A stretch of DNA of 64,000 nt from UBA1794 sp031552405 (GTDB taxonomy: Bacteria; Bacteroidota; Bacteroidia; Bacteroidales; Bacteroidaceae). How positions within the stretch are numbered: position 1 is the stretch's first letter; the number at the start of each line of letters is the position of its first letter. Location of the stretch: positions 30,220 to 94,219 of the forward strand of contig JAVBMN010000014.1 in NCBI GenBank assembly GCA_031552405.1, written 5' to 3'. The notes under the pieces were generated by a model. It saw nothing but the letters and a program-made list of their open reading frames with translations. It was not told the origin of the DNA and did not search any database. Below, piece after piece: positions 1 to 10,470 of the stretch. A program made the position numbers and the translations under genes.

Positions 1-473
1 AACAATCCATTCTTACATGCAAAGTTCGTAGCCTCCATCTGGATATTCGGATTCAATCTATCACCAAACACATCAGATTTTAAACGCATAACTTTCTTAT
101 TAAGCATAGTTACAGTAGTATCTGACACAGTGCTTACATTCTGATAGAAATAAGATATATGGTTTTGGATAAATTCACCTTCTAATAGAGAATCTTCCAT
201 GACGAAACCACTCATAGCATCATTGGTAGGAGCAAAAACGGTATAGATACGAGAATCCTTACCCGATAAGAGTGCTTCATACCCTTTTTCTCGCAGAATA
301 TCTTTAAACGCACTATACTCTGGTGCCTGCAAAGCCTCCCAAAGAGTTGGGCCGGCCTGCGAAGGGGAAATCGCAGAATAATGGTCGTCCCAGTCGTCAT
401 TACAGGAGAACATACCAACGCTTCCTGCTACAACCAGTGCACCCAACATTAATTTTTTCACTTGTATTTTCAT
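1..473 (-). CDS. Fasciclin-domain lipoprotein (3' part outside the window)
   Basis: An open frame of 157 codons runs from an ATG at 473 to the left edge, so the C-terminus is missing. The first 24 residues form a signal peptide ending in a lipobox (M-F-S-C), which predicts a surface or periplasmic lipoprotein. After it comes a fasciclin-type segment with the family hallmark F-A-P-T-N-D-A-M around residues 88-95, preceded by S-R-I-Y-T-V. Fasciclin domains are adhesion or ligand-binding folds; the ligand is not predictable here. It starts 39 bases after the stop of the preceding fasciclin gene and is the last visible gene of the five-gene SusCD operon, in the place where surface glycan-binding lipoproteins usually lie. 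A role in ligand capture is inference. Confidence 0.85.
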   Translation of the reverse strand, partial: MKIQVKKLMLGALVVAGSVGMFSCNDDWDDHYSAISPSQAGPTLWEALQAPEYSAFKDILREKGYEALLSGKDSRIYTVFAPTNDAMSGFVMEDSLLEGEFIQNHISYFYQNVSTVSDTTVTMLNKKVMRLKSDVFGDRLNPNIQMEATNFACKNGL

Positions 474-512
474 AACTTTATTGTTTTCTGTATTACTAAA
501 TAGCTATATGCA

Positions 513-2531
513 TTAGTCTCTTGGCTCGGATATATTCGGATTATCATAGATAGAAGCCGGACAAATCTCAATATAGTCCATCATAAACTGCGCCGACTCA
601 TTTGTCGTAGCATTTCTAAACCGCAGATAGATCGGTCCGTCCTGGTTCAGATTAACCACGCCTACCACACAACGTAGAGCCCCAGCTATTGTTCGTATAG
701 AAGCTGAGCTATTACCATTTTGCGCTTTAGTGGAATTAGGACCTTTTAACCATCCATTTGCATGAAGCACCTTATCTGAATCGTAGTCTTCTGCAGTACC
801 AGTATCAGCTACCCAGCCATAATTCGAAGATAATTTTGTTAAATCAATAGGGATACCACAAGGCAAAAGTTTATCGCGCGAAGTTCCCATATAAATTTGC
901 GCACATCCACGAGCATCATTTCTAGTATATCCAAATCGTACTTCATATTGCCCTGCCGGCACAGAAGGTAGCCTAATATCAAAGTCAAAGTTACCCATTG
1001 CCATCATCTCATCGCCCTGATAGTTATCCCATCCGCCAGTACTACTATGCTGAGGATTCAGGTAATAAAGACGAGTTCCCTCTGTACGAAACCACACATT
1101 GGAAAGATATCCGTTAGACATATATATCTGTTGTCCATTAGTGTATTTTGCACGAATAGCGTTACTCATCATTTCAGGAAAAAGTTCTGCATAATCCAAG
1201 CGGAAACGAATCTTCTTAAAATCCGGACGGTTGAATTTCAACACATCTTTAATCTCATGAAACAATCCATTAGATGATTCACGCGATGGGTTCTCAGACA
1301 ATAACACCCCATTTCGTACAGGTCGTGACCAGCCGAGACGTTCATCGGAACCGGCTAAAGGCTGTTGATCTGCAGATGGATTTAACTGACAGGCTGTTGC
1401 ATAATCAAGAACTCCATCCATCGCAGGTGTAAATGAATTTTGACCGGCAGCCATATATAACATCTGGTTAGGCGCCACCGTTTCTGAGAACTCATAAAAC
1501 TTCATATATCCAGTCATCACCGTTTTCGGGTCATAGCGATAGAAGTCCATCTTGTCAATCTTCTTATTTACAAAATGGTATGCCACAAAACGATTGAAAT
1601 AATTCAAGGAATCTTCCCACTTCTCAGTCAATCCGGCATTCAAAGCCACTTGATTATCTGCGTAAGTTCTCTGGAACCACACCTTCGCCGAGTCCTGCAT
1701 ATCCTTCAGACTTCTGATACCTGCATTCTCAAACACCTCGTCGGTTTCAATAAAACAGGTATAATAGAAGAAACGATTTTGTGGAGTAATAGCACTTGTT
1801 CCACCATTGATATCCGTAAAACCGGTAGCTGGAACAAAATTACGATCTTCAGGTTCGGTATTCAGGCGAGTTCCTATATTAGTCAGACTGACAGCCTCTC
1901 TAAACAAGGAATATTCCGTGAACTTTTCCAAAAATCCATCCAACTTAAGGTCTGAAGGTTCAAGTACAGAGTCTATTTGATGAACTACACCATTATGAAC
2001 GAGAAGGTCTTTTTCAACAATCACAGACATTTCATTTACCATATAACTTGTACTGTGATTCTTCAAATAGATAGTCTTGCTATACATATTCTGGTCGGGC
2101 AACTTAGCTACAAAATTCTTGCTTTCGTATACCGTATTCAGAACAGAGTTAATAACATGCATTCTGCCAAGTACAGATATTGCAGAGTCAGACATATCTT
2201 CAACCGATGCCCAACCATACTTTTCCAAGTACTTTGTCATAGCCTCATTATTCGGGGCAAAACAAGTAAAGTTGCCATAGGCATTCATCAGCGCTTCCAT
2301 GGTAGAGCCATCAGACTTCAGTCTACAACGCTGCAATACTTTCCTAAACTCACTATAGACATCCGGACGGTTATTCAAGAACTGCCCCACGGTTTCTCCC
2401 GTAAATGTATAATAGCTTTCGCTTGCAATATCATCATTTTTACATGATGACATTGCAGCTGCTACCACAACAAGCAACAAAAGAGCAAACTTACTATAGC
2501 TTTTATTTATATTTTTAATTATCTTACTCAT
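513..2531 (-). CDS. Fasciclin-domain lipoprotein with C-terminal beta-sandwich-like region
   Basis: This 672-residue secreted lipoprotein has a signal peptide ending A-M-S-S-C, with the lipidated Cys near residue 30. An N-terminal fasciclin domain (about residues 45-195) carries F-T-C-F-A-P-N-N-E-A-M and the closing V-V-H-Q-I-D-S-V-L strand. A second fasciclin-like segment probably follows (about 200-400). The last 200 residues (F-D-F-D-I-R-L-P-S-V-P-A-G-Q-Y-E-V-R onward) look like a carbohydrate-binding beta-sandwich, but I cannot name the family. It follows susD by 11 bases, the position of SusE/SusF-type binding lipoproteins, so glycan or glycoprotein binding at the cell surface is the likely job (inference). 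No enzyme signature was found. Confidence 0.85.
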   Translation of the reverse strand: MSKIIKNINKSYSKFALLLLVVVAAAMSSCKNDDIASESYYTFTGETVGQFLNNRPDVYSEFRKVLQRCRLKSDGSTMEALMNAYGNFTCFAPNNEAMTKYLEKYGWASVEDMSDSAISVLGRMHVINSVLNTVYESKNFVAKLPDQNMYSKTIYLKNHSTSYMVNEMSVIVEKDLLVHNGVVHQIDSVLEPSDLKLDGFLEKFTEYSLFREAVSLTNIGTRLNTEPEDRNFVPATGFTDINGGTSAITPQNRFFYYTCFIETDEVFENAGIRSLKDMQDSAKVWFQRTYADNQVALNAGLTEKWEDSLNYFNRFVAYHFVNKKIDKMDFYRYDPKTVMTGYMKFYEFSETVAPNQMLYMAAGQNSFTPAMDGVLDYATACQLNPSADQQPLAGSDERLGWSRPVRNGVLLSENPSRESSNGLFHEIKDVLKFNRPDFKKIRFRLDYAELFPEMMSNAIRAKYTNGQQIYMSNGYLSNVWFRTEGTRLYYLNPQHSSTGGWDNYQGDEMMAMGNFDFDIRLPSVPAGQYEVRFGYTRNDARGCAQIYMGTSRDKLLPCGIPIDLTKLSSNYGWVADTGTAEDYDSDKVLHANGWLKGPNSTKAQNGNSSASIRTIAGALRCVVGVVNLNQDGPIYLRFRNATTNESAQFMMDYIEICPASIYDNPNISEPRD

Positions 2532-2542
2532 AACACGCTGTA

Positions 2543-4288
2543 TTACTTTTGATAGTTATCTGTTTCAGACACATAGTATGGGTTTTGCACCAGGCTGGAG
2601 TTACGTTCGAGTTCATCTTTATAGATCGGCCAGTACATGGCATCCATAGATGATAAACGTGATCCAAGCAGGTCGGCACCTTCTTCCATCTTTGTTTTCA
2701 CATGGTCAATCACTCCCTTTGTGGGGGTCTCAGGGGTACGCTTATTATCGCGACGCGCCATTCTAAACAAGTCAAACCAACGCTTACCTTCAAAAACTAA
2801 CTCACGACGACGTTCAGCATATACCAACTCCGATTCTGTAGCAGGAGTAAAAGTAGGCGATGTTGTATTAGTCCTATTGGATCGTTTGTAAATACGACCT
2901 ACTAACTGGTGGGCTTTTCTCATTTCAGCAATATACACATCCGATTCAGCCGTATTCAGATATATGAGTTGTCCATCCTCATTAAAATCAAAGCGAGCAT
3001 TCATTCTTTCTACTATCGCCTCTGCCTTCATCAGGTACACTTCAGCCAAACGGTAGAAAATCCATGACGGATAGTTGCTTAAACTCGCGTATATTCCCTC
3101 ATACTTCTGAATAGGATACCCACTTGTAGTAATAATCGAAAGCCCAGACATGTTATTCAAGAAACGCGCGTCATTAGTAGATGCAGTATACTCTGTATTT
3201 TGTTGTATATGATACACAAAATCTTTCGAAGTATATCCTGCTGCCTTTGTGTACTTGTCATTGGGGAATACTTTATATGTAGTCACCCAATCGCCACGCG
3301 TACCCGAAGAACCAGGTGAACCATATAACAAGTTTATTTGCACCAAGTCATCTTCCTTTGTTTGCTCCCACATCGTATTTCTATTTGAATACAAAACAAA
3401 CAAGTTCTCATAGGTACTCACAGGAGAAACAAAAATATTCGAATATCCAGTAGCAAGCATCAAATTCTTCGTCTGATCCATAGACGACTGGGTTTTCATT
3501 GTATCCTGGAATATCGCATCACAATATTTAATTGCAATATCATAAGAGATTGAATCATGGGGATATTCCTGGCCAGAAGCCTTCCACAAGTATACATCTG
3601 CCAACATTGCTTTTGCAGCGTTACGAGTAATACGGCACCTGGTTTCAATTTCTGAAGAATAAAGCGTCTGAGCGTATTTCTCAGCATATTCCAAGTCAGC
3701 AATAATATATTTAAGAACATCATCTGCCGGCACTGCAGAAACCATCAGATTCTCAGTGTCGTCCAATACAGGTTTATCTACATAAGGAAATTCCTTGTAT
3801 GTGCGAACCAGATAGAAATAGCACAAAGCGCGCAAAGCTCTGGCCTGAGCCACGTGAGCTCTCATTTCTGAGTCCAAATAGTCAGGGTCTACATCACATA
3901 CACCCGGAGCATATGTAATCACAAAATTGCAAAGTTTGATTACAGAATAGAAAGGTGCCCAAGAAGTGATATTATCCTTTTCCACAATACTGGAGAGGCT
4001 CACGCTCTTATACATCTCGCGGGTATCTTTTCCTTTTCCACTTGGAGATTCATTTTGCAATATATTATCCGAGCGTAGCTCTCCGAAAGCCATTACACGC
4101 AGCATAAAATCATTCTGCAACATTCTGTTATAACAAGATGCAAGCACTGCCTCTACGTCAGTTTGATCCTTCCACATATCTTCCAATACGATAGAAGTTT
4201 TCGGCTTCATCTCCAACCAATCCGTACAGGAACTCATTCCCAGTACCAGGAAGGGTAACAATACTATATTTTTAATTAATTTCTTCAT
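2543..4288 (-). CDS. SusD/RagB family nutrient-binding outer membrane lipoprotein
   Basis: This 581-residue protein has a lipoprotein signal peptide (L-G-M-S-S-C, Cys21). The N-terminus has the SusD-like D-W-L-E-M-K-P-K-T-S and the helical (TPR-like) core M-R-A-H-V-A-Q-A-R-A-L-R-A-L-C-Y-F. The C-terminal family signature E-R-R-R-E-L-V-F-E-G-K-R-W-F-D-L is present near residue 500. SusD proteins form the lid on the SusC barrel and bind the imported ligand at the cell surface. It begins 15 bases after susC and is followed by a fasciclin gene. The ligand is unknown, and with no glycosidase in this operon it may be a peptide, glycopeptide or host-derived polymer rather than a plain polysaccharide (inference). 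Confidence 0.95.
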   Translation of the reverse strand: MKKLIKNIVLLPFLVLGMSSCTDWLEMKPKTSIVLEDMWKDQTDVEAVLASCYNRMLQNDFMLRVMAFGELRSDNILQNESPSGKGKDTREMYKSVSLSSIVEKDNITSWAPFYSVIKLCNFVITYAPGVCDVDPDYLDSEMRAHVAQARALRALCYFYLVRTYKEFPYVDKPVLDDTENLMVSAVPADDVLKYIIADLEYAEKYAQTLYSSEIETRCRITRNAAKAMLADVYLWKASGQEYPHDSISYDIAIKYCDAIFQDTMKTQSSMDQTKNLMLATGYSNIFVSPVSTYENLFVLYSNRNTMWEQTKEDDLVQINLLYGSPGSSGTRGDWVTTYKVFPNDKYTKAAGYTSKDFVYHIQQNTEYTASTNDARFLNNMSGLSIITTSGYPIQKYEGIYASLSNYPSWIFYRLAEVYLMKAEAIVERMNARFDFNEDGQLIYLNTAESDVYIAEMRKAHQLVGRIYKRSNRTNTTSPTFTPATESELVYAERRRELVFEGKRWFDLFRMARRDNKRTPETPTKGVIDHVKTKMEEGADLLGSRLSSMDAMYWPIYKDELERNSSLVQNPYYVSETDNYQK

Positions 4289-4303
4289 TGTTGTATCATT
4301 TAT

Positions 4304-7300
4304 TTAGAAACCAATACTAATACCAGCTGTGAAAGAAACGGAACGAGGAGTCTTTGCATTATCCGTAGATACACCTCTGGCTCCATATCCTACCTCAGGA
4401 TCCACACCTGAATAATTCGTGAAACAATAGATATTATTCATTGTGAAATAGAAACTCAACTGATTCAAGTAATACTTCTTCAGCAATTTCGGATCAATAC
4501 CGTAATTCAGGGTAATGTATTTGATACGCCAGAAAGAGCCATCCTCTACATAACGGTCACTACCCAAAGAATTATATCCTGCGTCATAAAGTGCACGCGG
4601 CATATCTGTCACGTCACCTTCTTTACGCCAACGCCAGTTGATAGAAGCACACTGGTTATCAGATTTACGCATGCTCTCAAGATTCATACGGGCCATATTT
4701 ACTACTTTATTTCCAGAACGGAAGTTGCTAAATACGTTCAATGTCAATCTCTTGTATCTGAATTTCAATCCCATACCACCATTAAAGTCAGGGTTTGAGT
4801 TACCCAAGTATACAATATCCAGTGCGTCAATGTTACCATCGTGATTGATATCTTCATAGATAGCATCACCACCACGGAACTTCCATTGGTTGGCATCACC
4901 GAAGTGATACACCATCTGCTTGGCTTTGCCCGTTTCATCATAGATTACATTTCCACTTGCATCACGTGCTACCGGTTCGTTGGTATGGTTTACCTGATCC
5001 GGGTTTCTGGTTGAGTTGTAGTCATACTGGTAGACGCCTTTATAACGGAAACCATAAATAGATCCGAACGAGTTACCTAACTGCAAACGGGGCAGATAAG
5101 TAAAGTTTTCATAATTATAGTCAGGATTATACTCTTTCAATACAGAAGGCTCAAGTTCATTGAAGTTGTTGATATTATTAGCTATATTGAAAGTAAAGTC
5201 CATAGAGAAATCACCTATATGCACAAACTTATATGCATTGAAGTTTACTTCCCATCCTTTATTAACTACCTCTCCTGAGTTCTTCTGAGGATAAGAATCA
5301 AAACCAGAAGAAGTAGGAATACGGAAGTTCGGGTTAATCAGGTCGGTTGTAGTCTTGTGATAATAGTTAAAGTCAGCTGCTATCATACCGTCAAACAATT
5401 CTATGTCGGTACCAAAGTTCCATTGAGCACTCTTTTCCCACTTCAGATTAGTCAAACGAATATTTGAAGGCGCCAAACCAGGAGTACCAATATACCCGTT
5501 AGTTTCGCCGTACTTACTAAAATACAGGTAGTCAGCAGAAGGCATGTTACCACTCACACCCCAAGATGGGCGTAATGAGAACATGGTTAACCATTTTCTG
5601 GACCACTGCATGAAAGGTTCGTCAGTCACGTTCCAACGGGCAGAAAGACCGGGGAAGTTACCAAACTTGTTATCGCGACCAAATCGGGTAGAACCTTCAC
5701 GACGCAATACAAAGTCGAACGAATATTTAGACTGATATGAGTAGTGAGCTACTCCTACAATAGCCATATTACGCCATTCGCCGGGACCCGATTGCAAGTC
5801 GCTCAGGTAAGTTCCTGCAGAAGCAGACTGCATACCATTAGGAAGACGATTTGTACCGATTGTCTGTCCGGAGTTATTACCCCAACGTACCTGCAAAGCA
5901 ATCTGTGCAGTTAACACATGGTCTTTATTGGCAAAGTTAGAGGTATACTGAATGGCATTTTCAGTAGAAATACCCATCGCTTTACTTTCATTATAAACAG
6001 CCTCAATCTTTTGATCGTTCCACTTTCCTGCAGAAAGAATCTTAGGATAGAACTTGTCTTCGCTGTTATTACTGATATCAAATGAGATATATCCCTTATA
6101 ACGCAGCATCGTTTTGTCGGGATCCAGTAAGTCGTACTGTATACGGAATGTAGGTAAGATACGATAGTTTTGGTCGTTTTTCTTAGCCAACATAGCAGAA
6201 GCTATAGGGTTCACCATACCATCCTGGTCACCAATATCATGTACATTAGCATCCTGATCCTTATTTGGATAGGCAAAGAATACATCCGTATCATTTCCTT
6301 TGGCATCTTCCCAATAAATAGAGAGGTTTGGCATCTTTCTAAGAGCAATATCCATCAAACCGTCATAATTCCTTTTATTATTGGAATATGTAAATGCAAA
6401 TTCAGAGAAGAACTTAATACGTTTAGACACATTATAATCCAAATTCACACGGGTGCTATAACGATCATATTCCTGTTCAATCACAATACCAGTCTGAGTA
6501 TAGTAACCTCCCGACACACGGAAGCGAGCTTTTTCACCACCACCGGTTATGGTCAGATAATGGTCATGAGTTTGTCCATACTGAGATACTTCTTTTACCC
6601 AGTCTGTATTATCATTAAATTCATCATAATAAATGTAGCTGGGCGTATAGCTCAACTCACCCAGATTCGCAGCATTAGGATTATCCTTTGGGTTAAAATA
6701 CGCTTCTTTCATAAACATGGTGTAATCATCACCATTCAAAAGTTTATAGCCTTCGGGCTGCCAAGCACCAGAATAACGATAAGTATAATTCACTTTAGTG
6801 ACTCCACGTACACCCTTCTTGGTAGTAAATTGCAATACACCATTTGAACCTTTCGCACCCCAGACAGCGGTAGCAGCCGCGTCCTTAAGTACGGTAATCG
6901 TTTCAATATCGTCAGGACTGATCTGCAAAAGCTCAGCATATTGATCCTGAGTTGCAGTAGCAAAGTCAAAGTCAGAGGTTACATTGGTTTCGAAGATGAT
7001 ACCATCTACAACGATCAAAGGCTGTGAGTTACCGGTAATAGTAGACACACCACGCAGACGCATGTTCATACCTCCACCTAAGTCACCCGACATACCTACG
7101 ATATCCAAACCAGCGATACGTCCTTGCAGAGCGTCATCAATAGAAGCTACAGAAAGCCCTTCAAATTCCTTGGTACTAATTTTCTGCACCGCCATAGACA
7201 TTTCACGTTCGGGGATTTCCAGAGCACCAGTACTTGTAGTTTTACGTCCCGAAATAATCACTTCTTTCAGTACGTTTTCTTCCACCAAGTCTATATTGAA

Positions 7301-7591
7301 AACCCGTTGTTCTCCAATAGGCTTCTTTACAGTTTCATAGCCGATGTATGCAAAGCGGATCATATTCTTTGTACTTTTCACTTTCAAAGAGAACTCACCA
7401 TTCATATCGGTTACAGTAGCCGTGATAATACGGTCATTATTATCGATCTCTACTACGTTTACTTGCATCAGCGGTCCTTCAGCCGGCGAAGAAACGGTAC
7501 CACGCACTACCACATCAGCGGATTGCGCCAATACGAACTGCGTGCAACACAAGATTGCAAGAAACAATACATATTTAAATCGTTCTTTCAT
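4304..7591 (-). CDS. SusC/RagA family TonB-linked outer membrane transporter
   Basis: This 1095-residue protein has a signal peptide ending at V-L-A-Q-S and an N-terminal carboxypeptidase-regulatory-like beta-sandwich (about 25-105, ending I-R-F-A-Y-I-G-Y-E). The TonB plug carries the SusC signature (A-L-Q-G-R-I-A-G-L-D-I, then P-L-I-V-V-D-G-I), and a long C-terminal 22-strand barrel ends in S-F-T-A-G-I-S-I-G-F with the terminal aromatic typical of BAM substrates. The length is normal for the family. It imports ligand captured by the SusD partner at the cost of proton motive force through TonB. It lies 22 bases after the leading fasciclin gene and 15 bases before susD. No N-terminal STN domain is visible, so anti-sigma signalling through this SusC is unlikely. 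Confidence 0.96.
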   Translation of the reverse strand: MKERFKYVLFLAILCCTQFVLAQSADVVVRGTVSSPAEGPLMQVNVVEIDNNDRIITATVTDMNGEFSLKVKSTKNMIRFAYIGYETVKKPIGEQRVFNIDLVEENVLKEVIISGRKTTSTGALEIPEREMSMAVQKISTKEFEGLSVASIDDALQGRIAGLDIVGMSGDLGGGMNMRLRGVSTITGNSQPLIVVDGIIFETNVTSDFDFATATQDQYAELLQISPDDIETITVLKDAAATAVWGAKGSNGVLQFTTKKGVRGVTKVNYTYRYSGAWQPEGYKLLNGDDYTMFMKEAYFNPKDNPNAANLGELSYTPSYIYYDEFNDNTDWVKEVSQYGQTHDHYLTITGGGEKARFRVSGGYYTQTGIVIEQEYDRYSTRVNLDYNVSKRIKFFSEFAFTYSNNKRNYDGLMDIALRKMPNLSIYWEDAKGNDTDVFFAYPNKDQDANVHDIGDQDGMVNPIASAMLAKKNDQNYRILPTFRIQYDLLDPDKTMLRYKGYISFDISNNSEDKFYPKILSAGKWNDQKIEAVYNESKAMGISTENAIQYTSNFANKDHVLTAQIALQVRWGNNSGQTIGTNRLPNGMQSASAGTYLSDLQSGPGEWRNMAIVGVAHYSYQSKYSFDFVLRREGSTRFGRDNKFGNFPGLSARWNVTDEPFMQWSRKWLTMFSLRPSWGVSGNMPSADYLYFSKYGETNGYIGTPGLAPSNIRLTNLKWEKSAQWNFGTDIELFDGMIAADFNYYHKTTTDLINPNFRIPTSSGFDSYPQKNSGEVVNKGWEVNFNAYKFVHIGDFSMDFTFNIANNINNFNELEPSVLKEYNPDYNYENFTYLPRLQLGNSFGSIYGFRYKGVYQYDYNSTRNPDQVNHTNEPVARDASGNVIYDETGKAKQMVYHFGDANQWKFRGGDAIYEDINHDGNIDALDIVYLGNSNPDFNGGMGLKFRYKRLTLNVFSNFRSGNKVVNMARMNLESMRKSDNQCASINWRWRKEGDVTDMPRALYDAGYNSLGSDRYVEDGSFWRIKYITLNYGIDPKLLKKYYLNQLSFYFTMNNIYCFTNYSGVDPEVGYGARGVSTDNAKTPRSVSFTAGISIGF

Positions 7592-7613
7592 AATATAACT
7601 ATCTTAATAATTC

Positions 7614-10337
7614 TTATTTAAATTGAGCTCTTATCCCGTCATCTCCTTTTTCAGAGAAGAACAAGGGAGCATCTATTGCATGCACCACTACATAAGCAGA
7701 GCTGTTGATTCCTGTAGCACTCGAGGGTACACCATCAAATTGATACTCTCTCGCCATCGCATTCTTCAACACATTCGGAAGAACTTTTGCTTTGGACGTA
7801 CCATTTCTGGAGGCTATTTCAAATCCACCCGCAGCTGTTGGATTGGCATACAATTCATAGAATACACTTTCGGCGTAATTAAACGACTGCGTTTTGTAAT
7901 AACCCTCTGTACCATCTGTAAAGATTGAATTATCCTGGAAGTGATAACGAATAAAGTTCAATATTTTCTTGGCATATACTTTTCGTACATTTAAGATGCT
8001 ATCTCTCTTAGCCTGAAGTCTTGCTTTTACTTCAGCTGTTGCATCGGACGGAATTTCTTCGGGTTGTTCCATCTGTGCAAGATCTTCCCATGAAGGAAGT
8101 CCTTCGCTGTAAGCCTTTGCCATTGCATCATTATTCGGCGCATACAATGTATAGTTATAATTGCTAAGGAAACTGATACATTCTGTATTAGAAATCACCG
8201 TTTGAGTACCTGCCTTCTTAGGAAGAACCAGTGCCTGATACAGCTTCAATGTATCCTGTCTATTAGAATACTCTTCATCAATCAAAACATCCGAACCCGC
8301 TACCAGTGCAGCAAATTCCGAGAGTTCCGGATTTGAAATTGAATTAAGAATATCAATCACAGGTTTCTTCGTGGGTTGAATAGCCTTATTTACAGCCATT
8401 GTAACACCATTACCTCCACTACCGGGTTCACCGTTCAGAATCTTGTCAGACTGATTATAGAAAGTAACGACTTCCGGAGTTTCTGCTTTTTCTTCATTAC
8501 CGCCAGACAGAACAGTTCCGCCATTAGTAAATGCAGAAATATTCAGATAAGCACCACCTTTAGTTTGGTAGTAGCCACCCTTACTCCAGTCCTTCTTATC
8601 CATTATCACAATACAGTTATTCAAGATGTCCTTCAATAAGGTCTTTACTTTTGTAGCGTTTACAGTGGAACTAGTACCTACATTGCCATTTGTCTCCACT
8701 TTGGCTACTGTAGCAACTACTGTTTTGCTTGATTCATTATATCTAAAAGAGATACGTTGATAGCTACCATCCGCAGCAACAGTGAAAGGATCCCAATAAT
8801 CCAACAAAGCATCATCCGTTGGCACTACAAACGAGAAAGTACTCTCCATAGAGTTCAGATAAGTACCATATCCATCGGGGATATAAGTAGTTTTATCAGT
8901 GTTAGTAACGGCCCAACCCATAACCCGCAGGTTCTCGATATTCAAGCAAGGTGCCATAACAGAGATGTAGGAGTCAGGAGTATACACCTTATTCACTACA
9001 TAAATCATACCATTATTAGCGGGAAAGATCAGCCTATTACCTTGTTCATCTTTTGCTATATCGTCTTTTACGATACCTTGTTCACGGTTTCCATCATTCA
9101 ACACCTTATTAAATATAGAAGGAAGAGATCCTAAGAATGAAGTTTTCATGTGATTATTGATCAATCGAGCCAACAAATCCTTTGGCACATCTTCCCAAGC
9201 ATTAAAGCCGTGCATCACCAATCGACCGGTAGAGCTATTCCACCAGTCTTCCAAAGCCTGATCGGTAGGAACAAATATAGTACTCATATTCTGCCCCCAT
9301 CCTTCTCCGGTTGCATATGCGCCACATTGCCAAGCCGGATCATAGAGCAGCTGAGGTTGTGGAGTATCTGAAGAGTCATTTTTCAATGCATAAGCACCAT
9401 TCTGTGCAAAATAACCTTTACGAAGTACCTGATGACCATTCTCCTTATGATTAGACATATAATTATCAGTAGGCATGGTATAGCGATCCATCAAGCGATT
9501 AAAAGTTTTGGTAACCTTCCTAAGTTCTTGATTGTTAGCTAACTCTCCTGACATATTGGAGGGAGGTACCAAGAGATCTCTCAACACATGAATATATCCA
9601 TTCTGACAAGTTACATCCTGAGTGACTACGGGCACATTCCACAAATATATTTCATATTGCGGATCAAAGTCATTCCCAAACATGAATGACATATCGTCAT
9701 CGGTAATTTGTCTATTAGTGCGGAAGTCGGTAACAAAATGCACCATGGGAGCCGGGTCAGAAGATGGAATTGAAAAGAACACACTATCCTGAGCCTTTAT
9801 CTGAGTCCAATAGTCGCCATTTGGCAATTCATCCCTCTTACTTCCTGCATACACTGCAATTGTGTCAAAAGTATAGGTTGTGTTATACCTACGCATGACC
9901 ACGCCACGATTCGGATCATCCGAAGCTTCTGCCTTTGTTCCGGAAGAAAGTCTTTCCGCCAGATAGGCCGCATTGATCATTGAATTGTCAAAAATCCACC
10001 TCTTCTGAGCATGTGACAAATCAGCATAGCTACTCACCCCCCAAGGATTATCACCCCCATTGAAAAAGCGATTCCATGCGGCATCATCCGCTACAAAAAC
10101 AGTTTTACTACCCGTTTTTTTCAACACCTCGGCATACTCAAGGTCATCAATCAACTTCAACGTGTAAGTAAAGTCTTTCCGGTTTTCAAGCTCTCCATAA
10201 ACGCTTGACCCCAGCCACTTCGGATAAGAATCCTCCAATAAATCGTCTTGACAGGAGCTGAAAATCATCCCTGTCCCCAACATAAGGAAGAAACCGAAAG
10301 CCAAGCCAGAACATAAACTGCACAATCTTGTTTTCAT
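7614..10337 (-). CDS. Multi-domain fasciclin lipoprotein, first gene of the SusCD operon
   Basis: This 907-residue lipoprotein has a signal peptide ending I-F-S-S-C near residue 29. Several fasciclin-type repeats are visible from their entry strands: T-V-F-V-A-D-D-A-A-W near residue 80, S-T-I-F-V-P-T-D-Q-A-L near 350, F-S-F-V-V-P-T-D-D-A-L near 500 and Y-T-L-Y-A-P-N-N-D-A-M near 720, so about four domains. Its position upstream of susC is unusual, since accessory binding lipoproteins usually follow susD. A consensus Bacteroides promoter sits about 100 bases upstream, so this gene probably leads the transcript. Surface binding or adhesion is inferred from the family; the ligand is unknown. Confidence 0.88.
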   Translation of the reverse strand: MKTRLCSLCSGLAFGFFLMLGTGMIFSSCQDDLLEDSYPKWLGSSVYGELENRKDFTYTLKLIDDLEYAEVLKKTGSKTVFVADDAAWNRFFNGGDNPWGVSSYADLSHAQKRWIFDNSMINAAYLAERLSSGTKAEASDDPNRGVVMRRYNTTYTFDTIAVYAGSKRDELPNGDYWTQIKAQDSVFFSIPSSDPAPMVHFVTDFRTNRQITDDDMSFMFGNDFDPQYEIYLWNVPVVTQDVTCQNGYIHVLRDLLVPPSNMSGELANNQELRKVTKTFNRLMDRYTMPTDNYMSNHKENGHQVLRKGYFAQNGAYALKNDSSDTPQPQLLYDPAWQCGAYATGEGWGQNMSTIFVPTDQALEDWWNSSTGRLVMHGFNAWEDVPKDLLARLINNHMKTSFLGSLPSIFNKVLNDGNREQGIVKDDIAKDEQGNRLIFPANNGMIYVVNKVYTPDSYISVMAPCLNIENLRVMGWAVTNTDKTTYIPDGYGTYLNSMESTFSFVVPTDDALLDYWDPFTVAADGSYQRISFRYNESSKTVVATVAKVETNGNVGTSSTVNATKVKTLLKDILNNCIVIMDKKDWSKGGYYQTKGGAYLNISAFTNGGTVLSGGNEEKAETPEVVTFYNQSDKILNGEPGSGGNGVTMAVNKAIQPTKKPVIDILNSISNPELSEFAALVAGSDVLIDEEYSNRQDTLKLYQALVLPKKAGTQTVISNTECISFLSNYNYTLYAPNNDAMAKAYSEGLPSWEDLAQMEQPEEIPSDATAEVKARLQAKRDSILNVRKVYAKKILNFIRYHFQDNSIFTDGTEGYYKTQSFNYAESVFYELYANPTAAGGFEIASRNGTSKAKVLPNVLKNAMAREYQFDGVPSSATGINSSAYVVVHAIDAPLFFSEKGDDGIRAQFK

Positions 10338-10436
10338 TCGTTTTTTAGTTATGATTAATAATTAGTTTTAAGTTTCTTTTCTGTTACAAAGAACTGCAGC
10401 AAATGCAAATTTTCCGTAACCCACTATACATTGTTG

Positions 10437-10470
10437 CAAAGATAAGATAAAAAAAACAAGATGCACCAAA
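10437..10470 (-). promoter_or_regulatory. Bacteroides-type promoter of the fasciclin/SusCD operon
   Basis: On the minus strand TTTG (10470-10467) precedes TATCTTTG (10444-10437) by 22 bases, matching the sigma-ABfr consensus TTTG/TAnnTTTG. It lies about 100 bases upstream of the ATG at 10337, leaving a leader of roughly 90 bases. No other operon promoter was seen in the short gaps downstream. Confidence 0.7.
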
